A stretch of DNA of 64,000 nt from Paenalcaligenes sp050487225 (lineage in GTDB: Bacteria; Pseudomonadota; Gammaproteobacteria; Burkholderiales; Burkholderiaceae_B): the NCBI RefSeq assembly GCF_050487225.1, contig NZ_JBKQGY010000001.1, positions 1 to 64,000 on the forward strand. Direction: 5' to 3'. The notes beneath the pieces are model-generated. The model was given only the letters and a program-made list of their open reading frames with translations, was not told the origin of the DNA and did no database searches. The translations under genes and the position numbers were made by a program. Shown here one piece after another: positions 33,704-42,266 of the stretch. Every line of letters starts with the position of its first letter. Within the stretch, counting starts at the first letter, position 1.

Positions 33704-35101
33704 TCAGTCATCTTTTCCCCACCAGCCCAGGGTTTTATAGAGTTGCACAACATAGCGTTGAGCCGTGAACTCCTCTTGTCGCAACTGTTGCTCTATGTCG
33801 TACAGTGTACGTTGAGTTTCCAGAACGTAAAGGTAGCTGCCTGAACCTGCACCGTGCCGGGTTTTGGCAATCTCAGCGGCACGTTGTATGTGCACGCTGG
33901 CTTGTAGCAGGCGCTGTAGTTGCTTTTGGTGCTCAGTGATATTCAGGATGGCACTTTGTACCTCTTGCTGAGCCGTGAGTATGTGCTGTTGGTAGTCCAC
34001 TAGGGCATAGTCACCATCAGCTTCGGCAGCACGTAATTGTGCTCGCGCCGAAGACACGTTCACCGCTGGCCACTGCAGCATTCCTTGGGCTGAATACGCT
34101 TGTGTGGCGGAGTTCAGCCCCTGCGTTCCCAACGAGAAAAAGCCCAAAAAACTACTGATGCTAAGGCGTGGGTACAAGTTGGCTGTCGCAGCGCCAATGT
34201 GGGCGGTAGAGGCTTGCAGTTGTGCCTCGGCACGACGCACATCAGGGCGTTGTTGAATCCACTCGTTAACCTGTGCAAGCGGTAGTGTTTTGACCTCAGG
34301 GGTAGAGCCTTGTTCAGGTTGTAGCGGTAGCGCTTCATCAGGTGCTATGCCTAGCAAGGTTTTTAGCGTGAGTAGCTGCTGCTGTACATTCAGCGCTAAG
34401 GCTTCATGCTCTTGGTATTGATGTTGCAAACGGGCTTGGGCATCTTCGCTGTCCTCAGGTAGTCCAGAGCCAGCGCGTTGTTCGGCTTGCAGTTGGGTGA
34501 CGGTAGCGGTCCAGCTTTGTATTTGCTGTTCTTTGAGCGCTACCTGTTTTTGCAAATGACGGTACGAGAAGTAGGCATCTGCCACGGTAGCGGCAATAAG
34601 TTGCTGCATTTGTGTCACGTCGGCACTGGAGGCTTCTGCATTGGCTGCAGCCGCCTCACTTAAGCGTTGCAGCCTACCAAACAGGTCTATTTCCCATTGC
34701 ACTTGCATGCCTAGCTGACGTGGTTCACCTACCTCGCGTCGGTTGGGGTCTATGCTGACCTGTTGGCTTTGCCGTGTTTGGCTAGCGCTGCCGGTGATTT
34801 GTGGCCAGCGCTCGCTGTCTTGCTGATCTAACAAGGCTCTGGCTTTGCGCAATCTGGCTTCGGCTTTACGTATGTCGTGATTAGACTGTAGCGCTTGTTG
34901 TATAAGGCGGTCTAATTGAGGGTCGTTAAACCAGCTCCACCAATGGGTACGAGGAAGCACATCAGAAAAGTCCTGATAAGGCAGTGCGGTTTCGGCCAAC
35001 TGGTGGGTAACGGGGCGCTCATAATCTGGGCCCACAGCGCAGCCTGCAATCACAAGGCTGCTTGCAATCAGCGAAAGTAAAAAAGGTGTACGCAAAATCA
35101 T
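33704..35101 (-). CDS. Outer-membrane efflux lipoprotein (NodT/OprM type)
   Basis: This 465-residue protein begins with a lipoprotein signal with the cleavage box at LVIAGC (cysteine about residue 21) followed by AVGPDYERP, the hallmark of OprM-type channels. The helical hairpins of the periplasmic tunnel follow, including a long glutamine-rich region. It is the outer-membrane exit duct of the RND pump, and its ATG overlaps the pump stop as ATGA. Confidence 0.93.
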   Translation of the reverse strand: MILRTPFLLSLIASSLVIAGCAVGPDYERPVTHQLAETALPYQDFSDVLPRTHWWSWFNDPQLDRLIQQALQSNHDIRKAEARLRKARALLDQQDSERWPQITGSASQTRQSQQVSIDPNRREVGEPRQLGMQVQWEIDLFGRLQRLSEAAAANAEASSADVTQMQQLIAATVADAYFSYRHLQKQVALKEQQIQSWTATVTQLQAEQRAGSGLPEDSEDAQARLQHQYQEHEALALNVQQQLLTLKTLLGIAPDEALPLQPEQGSTPEVKTLPLAQVNEWIQQRPDVRRAEAQLQASTAHIGAATANLYPRLSISSFLGFFSLGTQGLNSATQAYSAQGMLQWPAVNVSSARAQLRAAEADGDYALVDYQQHILTAQQEVQSAILNITEHQKQLQRLLQASVHIQRAAEIAKTRHGAGSGSYLYVLETQRTLYDIEQQLRQEEFTAQRYVVQLYKTLGWWGKDD

Positions 35102-38100
35102 GATTGGGCTGGTCCTTCTTCTAGATCAAACTGCTCCAGTTGCTGTTGTCGGGTGGTCCGACTTTTTTGGGTATGGTCTTTGGCCATCAGCAAGTAGAAA
35201 GAGGGCAGAATAAACAAGGTAAATAGCGTACCCAGCGCCATGCCTGTAATCAGTACAGCACCTAAGCCAAAGCGGCTATTGGCACCTGCGCCGCTGGCAA
35301 ACAGCAACGGCAGTAGACCAAATACCATCGCCACGGTGGTCATGAGCACTGGGCGCAGGCGGATTTCAGCAGCGCGCAAAATAGCACTGCGTTTATCCAG
35401 TTGGGATTTGTGCTGTAACTCGTTCGCAAACTCCACCATCAGAATCCCGTGTTTGCTGATCAGGCCTATTAAGGTGACCAGACCAATCTGGGTATAGATG
35501 TTGAGCGATCCCAGTCCTAAGGCTAGTGGTAATAGCGCACCACATAACGATAAGGGCACCGTGACCAAAATGATGAGTGGGTCTACAAAGCTGCCATATT
35601 GGGCGGCTAATACGAGGTAGATAACAATCAGTGCGCCCATGAATGCAAACACTAGGGTGTTGCCTTCTTGTTTGAACTGTCTGGAGTCAGCAAGCCAGTC
35701 GTGGCTAAACTCAGCGGGCAATGCTGCCAGAGTGTCTTCCAAGAAGGACACAGCATCCCCCATGGCCACGCCGGGTGCCAAAATCGCTTGGAAGATGGCG
35801 GCGTTTTGCTGGTCAAACTGGCTTAACGAATTGGCAGTAACGCCAGACTCTAACGTCACGATGGTAGACAGCGGAATGGTATCGCCTGCTGCTGTGCGTA
35901 TGCGGTGCAGCTTTAGGCTGTCGGGGCTTAAACGTTCGGCATGGTTGCCTTGCGGGATGATGTCGTAGGCACGACCTTGCATGGTGAAGCGACTGATGTA
36001 GTCTTCGCCCATTAACAAGGAAAGCGATTCACCGATGCTCTGCATGCTAATCCCCAAGCTATTGGCTTTAGCGCGATCTATGCGCAAGCGGGTAACGGGG
36101 TTGTTGTAGTCCAGATCGCTGTCTACGACGACAAACAAACCGCTTTTCCATGCTTGTGCCTTGATTTGATCCATGACCTCAAACAACTGTGGGTAATCTA
36201 GGGTGCTTTTCAGCACCATTTGCACGGGCAAACCACCGGTAGATCCGGGCAACGCAGGAAGTTGGAAAATGAAAATACTACTACCTTCTACATCGCTGAC
36301 TTTAGCTTGCAGCTCTTGCTGAATTTCAGCGGCAATACGTTCACGATCCCCCCAAGAGCTGAGTTCTAAACCACCAAAGCTGGCGGCAGGGCCATCGGTA
36401 CCGTTGATGATCCATGAGCCTCTGCCTTCGGGGATGGTGTTGAACACCTCCGTCAGTTGGCGAGAGAAGTGTTCGGCATAGTTGAGGTTGCTGTATTGCG
36501 GGGATTTCACCGCGCTTAACAAGTGAGCTTGATCCTCGGGTGGGGCCAGTTCACGTTGGGGCATGGTGTAGAGAAAGGGTAAGCTAATGAAAATAAGTGC
36601 CGCAAAAGCCAGTACTTTTTTGTGATGACGTAGCAAGACTTCGAGGGTGCTGTGATAGCGTCTACCCAGTGACGTAAAGAAGTGCTCAGCGAGTTGTGCG
36701 AGTTTGCCTTCTTGTTGCTGGCTGTTCAATAAGTACGAACTCATGACGGGCGACAGCGTTAAGGCCACCACGCCCGACACCAACACTGCACCAGCTAAGG
36801 TCAGTGCAAACTCACGGAAAAGTGCGCCTGTTAATCCGTCCATTAACCCAATGGGGGCGTATACAGCAGCCAGGGTTAAGGTCATGGCAATCACAGGCCC
36901 AGCCACTTCGCGTGTACCCAGTAAGGCGGCCACCACAGGGGATTTGCCTTCTAGAATATGACGGTGCACGTTTTCTACCACCACAATGGCGTCATCCACG
37001 ACCAGCCCTACTGCCAGCACAATGGCAAGCAAGGTGAGCAAGTTAATGCTGAAGCCGAATACCAGCATGATGGATGCGGCCCCCAATATAGAGAGAGGGA
37101 TGGTAGCGAGAGGTACTAGCACCGTACGTAACGAACCCAAGCACAGGTAAATCACGCCAATCACAATCAGCATGGCTTCCAGTAAGGTGCTCATCACCTC
37201 ATCAATAGAGGCTTGGATGAAACGGGCAGTTTCAAATGCTAGAGCAACGTCGACGCCGGGTGGCAAGGTGTTGCGAATGGTGGGGATGAGTTGGCGTATG
37301 CCATCTACAATCACCAATGGGTTGCCGGTAGGGGTGGAAAACAAGCCTAAATATACAGCAGGCTTACTGTTCATGAGGCCGCTGCTATCAGTTGCGTTGG
37401 CAGCTAGCTCTACCGTACCTACATCACGTATGCGTATAGGGCCTTCGTCGTCGTGACGGATCACGAGGTCCTGAAACTCTGACACGCTACCTATATCCGT
37501 GTTCACCTGAATGTTAGAGAGCACATAGCGGCCCTTCACCTGTCCGGGGGCGGCAATGTAATGGTTGCTGCGTACGGCTTGGGCTACATCGTTGGCAGTA
37601 AGGTCACGGGCGGCTAACTTTTGCGTATCCAACCATAAACGCATGGACAACGTTTGCCCGCCATAGACTTGCACGTTTGACACGCCGTCAATGGTGGAAA
37701 AGAGCGGTTCTACTACCCTAGATAAATAATCTGTAAGTTCAGGGATAGGAAGCTCTGTACTAGAGAAGCCCACATAGGCTACGGCAGTGGCGTCACCTGA
37801 AGAACGCTCAATGACGGGGTCATAGGCTTGTTCGGGGAGTTTGTAGCGGATCTGGCTCACACGTGCCATGACTTCGGTTAGGGCTTTGTTAGAGTCATGG
37901 TTGAGGTTTAAGCGTATGGTGACGCGGCTTTGTCCTTGTACGGATGCGGACTGCACATAGTCAATGCCTTCAACAGACGATACGGCTTGTGTGATGGGCT
38001 GCGTAATATAGCCTTGCACCACATCAGAGGGCGCGCCTGGGTATTGGGTAGTGACCGTGATAGAGGCGTTTTCTAACAGCGGGTATTGGCGTATAGGCAG

Positions 38101-38193
38101 TTTGCCCAACGCTTGCAAACCCAGTAAGCAAATCAGCGCACTGACAACCACCGCCAGCACAGGGCGGCGAATAAAGAGATCGGTAAAAGTCAT
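35098..38193 (-). CDS. RND multidrug efflux permease (HAE1 family)
   Basis: This 1031-residue inner-membrane pump has the RND fold of 12 helices and two large periplasmic loops. N-terminal FIRRPVLAVVVSALICLLGL and GLVVDDAIVVVENV (with the proton-relay aspartates in helix 4) are clear. It is like the MexI/MexQ group. It overlaps its outer-membrane partner by four bases and its adaptor by four bases. The SoxR promoter upstream of the adaptor controls it. Confidence 0.95.
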   Translation of the reverse strand: MTFTDLFIRRPVLAVVVSALICLLGLQALGKLPIRQYPLLENASITVTTQYPGAPSDVVQGYITQPITQAVSSVEGIDYVQSASVQGQSRVTIRLNLNHDSNKALTEVMARVSQIRYKLPEQAYDPVIERSSGDATAVAYVGFSSTELPIPELTDYLSRVVEPLFSTIDGVSNVQVYGGQTLSMRLWLDTQKLAARDLTANDVAQAVRSNHYIAAPGQVKGRYVLSNIQVNTDIGSVSEFQDLVIRHDDEGPIRIRDVGTVELAANATDSSGLMNSKPAVYLGLFSTPTGNPLVIVDGIRQLIPTIRNTLPPGVDVALAFETARFIQASIDEVMSTLLEAMLIVIGVIYLCLGSLRTVLVPLATIPLSILGAASIMLVFGFSINLLTLLAIVLAVGLVVDDAIVVVENVHRHILEGKSPVVAALLGTREVAGPVIAMTLTLAAVYAPIGLMDGLTGALFREFALTLAGAVLVSGVVALTLSPVMSSYLLNSQQQEGKLAQLAEHFFTSLGRRYHSTLEVLLRHHKKVLAFAALIFISLPFLYTMPQRELAPPEDQAHLLSAVKSPQYSNLNYAEHFSRQLTEVFNTIPEGRGSWIINGTDGPAASFGGLELSSWGDRERIAAEIQQELQAKVSDVEGSSIFIFQLPALPGSTGGLPVQMVLKSTLDYPQLFEVMDQIKAQAWKSGLFVVVDSDLDYNNPVTRLRIDRAKANSLGISMQSIGESLSLLMGEDYISRFTMQGRAYDIIPQGNHAERLSPDSLKLHRIRTAAGDTIPLSTIVTLESGVTANSLSQFDQQNAAIFQAILAPGVAMGDAVSFLEDTLAALPAEFSHDWLADSRQFKQEGNTLVFAFMGALIVIYLVLAAQYGSFVDPLIILVTVPLSLCGALLPLALGLGSLNIYTQIGLVTLIGLISKHGILMVEFANELQHKSQLDKRSAILRAAEIRLRPVLMTTVAMVFGLLPLLFASGAGANSRFGLGAVLITGMALGTLFTLFILPSFYLLMAKDHTQKSRTTRQQQLEQFDLEEGPAQS

Positions 38194-39290
38194 GGTGCTA
38201 GCCCTTGGTTATCTGAGAGCGCAAGGGTGTTCTGCGCTTTAACCTGAACGGGGGCTTGATCTTGCAGTTTGATTTGGCCCGATACCACGACGTGGTCTTC
38301 GGGTTGCAGGCCATGCAAAATTTCGGCTAAACCTTGCTCGCGTCGGCCTACCTCTACCGAGGTGCGTTTCGCTAAGGTGTCACCCGAATCAGCCGTTTGT
38401 ATGGTGAAAAGCGTGTTGCCGTAGCTGGCGTAATTGATGGCCGTTTCAGGTACCCAGTAACTATTCCCCTCTTGTGGGATACGTACTTGAATGGTGGCAG
38501 AACTACCGGCGCGCGCAGGAGGGTTGGCAGTGGATAGCTCTGCCTGCACAGATACATTGCGTGAGCGATTGGTTAAGGGATCAATTGCGGTGATGGTAGC
38601 GTCGAAAATTTGATCGGGATGGGCATCGCTGCGTACGGTTAAGCTTTGGCCTAGGTTCAACTGGGCCGCACTTTTTTCATCTACCTGAAAGTTCACATAG
38701 ACGGTGTCGTTATTGACGAGCGACACAATGCTATCGCCGGTGTGTAGGTATTGCCCGGGATGCACTTGGCGTACGCCTACTACACCAGCAAACGGCGCTT
38801 TGATCTGCTTCTTGGCGATGTGTGATTCCACTAAGCGTAATTCACCAGTACTCATATCCAAGGCTGCTTGGGCTTGTTCCAGTTGCTCGGCTGTGGCAAC
38901 GCCTTGGCGGTTCAGGGTGCGAGTGCGTTGGTAGTGTTGTCTGGCCTGAGTGAGTTGGGCTTGCAGGCGTTGGCGCTCGGCTTGTTCGCTGGCGTCATTC
39001 AGTTGAACTAGGGGTTGGTCGGCTTTGACGCTACTGCCTGATTCCAGTAGCAGTTTAGTGATGCGGCCTTCGGTTTCTGCGGTCAAGATGACCTGTTGTG
39101 CGGCCTCAAGTTCTCCGGTGCTCACAATATCTACATACGCAGGTTTGACGGTGACTGATGCCACGGCAACTGGAGTAGGGGGATACTGATGGCCACCCTC
39201 AGAGGGCGCGCCGGGAAAATAATAATAGCCAAGTACACCTATAGCTAGCACGGTGATGCCAGCAAAGGGGAAAACTACTTTCTTGGACAT
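38190..39290 (-). CDS. RND periplasmic adaptor (membrane fusion protein)
   Basis: This protein of about 366 residues has an N-terminal signal/anchor helix (VFPFAGITVLAIGVLGYYYF), lipoyl-like motifs (LLESGSSVKADQPLVQLND and KAPFAGVVGVRQVHPGQYL) and a coiled hairpin between them. It bridges the pump and the outer-membrane duct. The ATG at 39290 with GGAG six bases upstream is preferred over a start at 39302. It is the first gene of the operon. Confidence 0.93.
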   Translation of the reverse strand: MSKKVVFPFAGITVLAIGVLGYYYFPGAPSEGGHQYPPTPVAVASVTVKPAYVDIVSTGELEAAQQVILTAETEGRITKLLLESGSSVKADQPLVQLNDASEQAERQRLQAQLTQARQHYQRTRTLNRQGVATAEQLEQAQAALDMSTGELRLVESHIAKKQIKAPFAGVVGVRQVHPGQYLHTGDSIVSLVNNDTVYVNFQVDEKSAAQLNLGQSLTVRSDAHPDQIFDATITAIDPLTNRSRNVSVQAELSTANPPARAGSSATIQVRIPQEGNSYWVPETAINYASYGNTLFTIQTADSGDTLAKRTSVEVGRREQGLAEILHGLQPEDHVVVSGQIKLQDQAPVQVKAQNTLALSDNQGLAP

Positions 39291-39352
39291 TCTGTACTCC
39301 AATAAAAGGTAACAAGCGCATGCTGCCTTGTCTCTAGGGTTTAGTTGGAGGT

Positions 39353-39383
39353 ACTATAAGACCTCAAGTTAACTTGAGGTCAA
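39353..39383 (-). promoter_or_regulatory. SoxR-regulated promoter with SoxR box
   Basis: ACCTCAAGTTAACTTGAGGT (39361-39380) is the classical SoxR box, as in the E. coli soxS promoter. On the minus strand it lies between TTGACC (plus 39378-39383) and TATAGT (plus 39353-39358), with a 19-base spacer, the overlong spacing that MerR-type activators correct. It drives the RND operon. GAGG in the right arm is also seven bases before the soxR ATG. Confidence 0.95.
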
Positions 39384-39386
39384 GCG

Positions 39387-39917
39387 ATGAAAACCGCAAA
39401 AAAACAGGAAATACAACAGACTAGTGAGCGTTTTCTAACGGTTGGTGAAGTGGCAAATCGTAGTGGTGTTGCCGTCTCGGCTATACACTTTTATGAGAGC
39501 AAAGGCCTCGTACACAGCGAGCGTGGTGCGAATAATCACCGGCGCTTTCCTGCCGTCACGTTGCGTTATGTGGCGATTATTAAAGTGGCTCAACGGGCGG
39601 GTTTGTCGTTAGAAGAGATCACGCAAGCGTTTGGGCGTTTTCCGCATGGTAGCAAAGTGAAAGCCGAGGAATGGCACCAGTTGTCTGGGCAATGGCGAGA
39701 AGGGCTGAATGAGCGCATTGCGCGCTTGACCCGTTTGCGTGATGAGCTAGATAGCTGTATAGGGTGTGGGTGCTTGTCGCTAGAAAGCTGCCCCTTGCGT
39801 AACCCTTATGATGAACTGGGTAAGTTGGGGCCAGGCGCTCATATTCTGGAGCGCCCGGTACTAGACAAGCCTCGTGCGTGTTTAAATGCGGGAGATGGCG
39901 ATCACGCCCAGCAGTAA
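39387..39917 (+). CDS. soxR: Redox-sensing activator SoxR
   Basis: This 176-residue MerR-family protein has an N-terminal winged helix (FLTVGEVANRSGVAVSAIHFYESKGL) and the SoxR 2Fe-2S site C124, C127, C129 and C135 in CIGCGCLSLESCPLRNP, the CX2CXCX5C pattern. Redox-cycling compounds oxidise the cluster and turn on the target. It is divergent from the RND pump and shares its operator. Its 3' end overlaps the convergent MFS gene by 36 bases. Confidence 0.97.
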   Translation: MKTAKKQEIQQTSERFLTVGEVANRSGVAVSAIHFYESKGLVHSERGANNHRRFPAVTLRYVAIIKVAQRAGLSLEEITQAFGRFPHGSKVKAEEWHQLSGQWREGLNERIARLTRLRDELDSCIGCGCLSLESCPLRNPYDELGKLGPGAHILERPVLDKPRACLNAGDGDHAQQ

Positions 39918-41051
39918 GGCAGCAAAAAAGTAGGGTACGCTGGGGTTCCAGCTGTACAGCAATGTACCTGCTACGGGGCCTACTACCATGCCAAAGCCTT
40001 GGGCTGCCCCAATAGAGCCAGCGGCGGCACCTTGTTCGTGGGGTTCTACTGCATTAGAGGCCAATGCTGCAAAAGCTGGGAAAATGCAACCAGTCCCTAC
40101 GGAAACCACTAAGAAACTGGTGGCTAACATCCCTGTGGAAAGTGAAACGGCAGCAGAAGCAAAGCCTAGCATGCCAATCACAGCGCCTGTGCGGATGAGT
40201 TTCTTGGGTGGCCAGTTCAGTTGGCGTACGGCAATTTGGGTCAAGATCAGGCCAATGCCTACCAAGGTGAGCGACGTGCCAGCGGCTTGCGCGGCTTCGG
40301 TAGGGTTTAGTCGTAATTGGTCTATCGCAAAAAAACCAATGGTAATTTGGGCAATGGCTACACATAGCATGGCTACAAACGCTACCGTCATGGGCCCACG
40401 TAATCGCGGATCGTGCAAGGCAATGGCGGCACGACTAGCGTGGGCTTGTGCGGCTTGCTTAGGCAGATAACGCCAGAGCATAAAGCTGGCAACTAACGGT
40501 AGAACAGCAATCAAGTACAACGGGGCAGCTAAACTGTGATGGGTAAGGCTGGCGGCTAACGCTGGGCCCAGCACTAAACCGGCGGCATTGGCAGCCCCCA
40601 ATGCCGCTAACGTGGCGGTGCGTTGGGCGGGTTGTACATTATCGGCAACTAGCGCCTGGCCTACGGTGGGGATGGTGGCATAAAACGCCCCCGTGACACT
40701 GCGAGCAAGTAGCATGCCCAAGAAAATGAGCACGCTAGATGGCATAAATTGCAGCGACAAAATCAGCAGCGCGCACATGGCTAGGTTGCTCAGCAAAAAG
40801 CCATTTACACCTTGTAGTAGCACGGTGCGTCTACCATGGTGGTCGCTGCGTTTACCCCAAAGGCGGGCAGTGGCCATCCAGAGCACCCCCCCTGCGGTAG
40901 CGATGGTGCCTGCTTGCCACGGGGCCAAGCCTACTACGCTGGCGATAGGGCCTAGTACAGCGATGAAAGCCATCATGGTCATGCTGCACACCATGTTAGA
41001 AATCAACAGTGGTTTGAAATTGAATGCGGGAGAGGAGGGGGTAGAGCTCAT
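39882..41051 (-). CDS. MFS transporter
   Basis: This protein of about 390 residues and 12 helices has the drug:H+ antiporter-type loop motif (GKRSDHHGRRTVLL) and DHA1-like organisation. It follows a TetR gene by ten bases, so it is probably a repressed drug exporter. The ATG at 41051 is chosen over 41117 because it avoids overlapping the TetR gene; its ribosome-binding site is weak. Confidence 0.85.
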   Translation of the reverse strand: MSSTPSSPAFNFKPLLISNMVCSMTMMAFIAVLGPIASVVGLAPWQAGTIATAGGVLWMATARLWGKRSDHHGRRTVLLQGVNGFLLSNLAMCALLILSLQFMPSSVLIFLGMLLARSVTGAFYATIPTVGQALVADNVQPAQRTATLAALGAANAAGLVLGPALAASLTHHSLAAPLYLIAVLPLVASFMLWRYLPKQAAQAHASRAAIALHDPRLRGPMTVAFVAMLCVAIAQITIGFFAIDQLRLNPTEAAQAAGTSLTLVGIGLILTQIAVRQLNWPPKKLIRTGAVIGMLGFASAAVSLSTGMLATSFLVVSVGTGCIFPAFAALASNAVEPHEQGAAAGSIGAAQGFGMVVGPVAGTLLYSWNPSVPYFFAALLLGVIAISRI

Positions 41052-41061
41052 GAAACGAGAA

Positions 41062-41673
41062 TTACGAAATGGTAAGGGTGAGCGCAGCAGAAAAAGAGCT
41101 GGCCAGTAGGTGGGCAAGAGCAGGGTGTTGCTGAGGAGTTTGGTTGGAAATCAGCGTATCGGCTAAGCCATGCATGCTTTGAAACATCATAATGGCCATT
41201 TCTTGCGGGTGATTACAGTGCCATACACCTGCTGTTTGACCATCCAGTATGAGTTGTCGTAACTGATCAACGACCGGGTTGTTCTGCATTAAGGAGCGGC
41301 TGGCGGGGTGTATGTCATGAAAGAGCATATCGTGCAGCAGCTCTTGGTGGATTAAGCCGCTCAGGGCCGCGTCAAACCAGTGCAGTAAGCGTTGTGTCCA
41401 ATCGCTATAAGGCTGTTGTAGTGCGTGCTTGGTGCGCAGGCAAAAGTCATCAATAAAGCGCTGTTGTAGCGCCATGAGCAAAATATCTTTAGAGCCGAAG
41501 TGAACGTAGAAGGTCCCTTTGGCGACATCGGCAGCGGCAACAATATCATCCACACTGGTGTGTTGTATGCCTTTTTCCAAGAATAAAGATTGTGCCGCAT
41601 TCATTAGCTCCAGACGGCGCTCTTTGGGGGCACGGCGTCTGGGGCGTGATGGCGGCGTAGAAGCGAGTGTCAT
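41062..41673 (-). CDS. TetR family regulator
   Basis: This 203-residue protein has a TetR helix-turn-helix at the N terminus (AAQSLFLEKGIQHTSVDDIVAAADVAKGTFYVHFGSKDILLMAL). It overlaps the preceding gene by four bases (ATGA) and leads into the MFS gene. It likely represses this operon. I see no clear palindrome upstream of the first gene other than the Fur-like sites. Confidence 0.88.
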   Translation of the reverse strand: MTLASTPPSRPRRRAPKERRLELMNAAQSLFLEKGIQHTSVDDIVAAADVAKGTFYVHFGSKDILLMALQQRFIDDFCLRTKHALQQPYSDWTQRLLHWFDAALSGLIHQELLHDMLFHDIHPASRSLMQNNPVVDQLRQLILDGQTAGVWHCNHPQEMAIMMFQSMHGLADTLISNQTPQQHPALAHLLASSFSAALTLTIS

Positions 41674-42116
41674 GAACGAACAGCGGTTTGCAAGGCAGTT
41701 AGTGTCTGCATGAGTGTGTCAGATTTTGGCAAATGTTGCTGGAATACTTGTTGTTCTAGCCATGCGATAGAGGCAGGCGTATCAGCGAAGGTTTGGGCGG
41801 GTACGCCAAACAGTTTCTCGGCATTCATTTTGCTCAGTTTAGGGTATTGCGCCTCAGGCACGACAGTGGCCATCCCCATCATTTTTTCACGGATACTAGC
41901 TCCCCATTGCTGCAACCAAAGCTTGGACTGCTGGGCAGAGCCTTCGGGGTGAGTCAGTGAGCCTTCGTCCATAAACACACGCAGTGTGGCAAAGCGCTGA
42001 TCTTGTTGCAGCCATTCTGCCCATTGTGCAAAGAAGGCTTCATATTCTTCTGTGCTAGCTGGGCCAGAGGCTACGGTGATCACTAAAGGCCAGTGGGACA
42101 GATCGTTTTTAAGCAT
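41670..42116 (-). CDS. Hypothetical protein, first gene of the TetR/MFS operon
   Basis: I do not recognise this 148-residue soluble protein. It has no signal peptide or membrane segment. It looks alpha/beta, with a strand-rich N terminus (WPLVITVASGP and LRVFMDEGSL) and a helical C-terminal part rich in glutamine. AGGAG seven bases before the ATG supports it, and it is coupled to the TetR gene by a four-base overlap. The STAS/SpoIIAA fold is a guess only. Confidence 0.6.
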   Translation of the reverse strand: MLKNDLSHWPLVITVASGPASTEEYEAFFAQWAEWLQQDQRFATLRVFMDEGSLTHPEGSAQQSKLWLQQWGASIREKMMGMATVVPEAQYPKLSKMNAEKLFGVPAQTFADTPASIAWLEQQVFQQHLPKSDTLMQTLTALQTAVRS

Positions 42117-42140
42117 AGTACACTCCTGTTAAATAGTATT

Positions 42141-42159
42141 GAGAATGATAATGACTAAC
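42141..42159. promoter_or_regulatory. Fur-box-like site
   Basis: GAGAATGATAATGACTAAC matches 15 of 19 positions of the Fur consensus GATAATGATAATCATTATC. It lies 25 bases upstream of the leftward gene at 42116. Ferric-uptake control is inferred. Confidence 0.5.
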
Positions 42160-42200
42160 AGTCGGTAACGCAAGTAGTGTGATGAATCAAAAAATTACTT

Positions 42201-42213
42201 AATGAGTATCATT
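42201..42213. promoter_or_regulatory. Second Fur-like site
   Basis: AATGAGTATCATT is a short dyad with the ATCATT arm of Fur sites. It is 54 bases before the ABC binding-protein gene. It is weaker than the site at 42141. Confidence 0.35.
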
Positions 42214-42266
42214 CCTGTCTCTAAAGACTGCTTATAATGCTGGGATAAGCCTAAAAAGGAATAATG

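Noticed and set aside
39988..40470. 160-residue plus-strand frame after soxR
   Set aside because: Antisense to the MFS transporter; no start signal.
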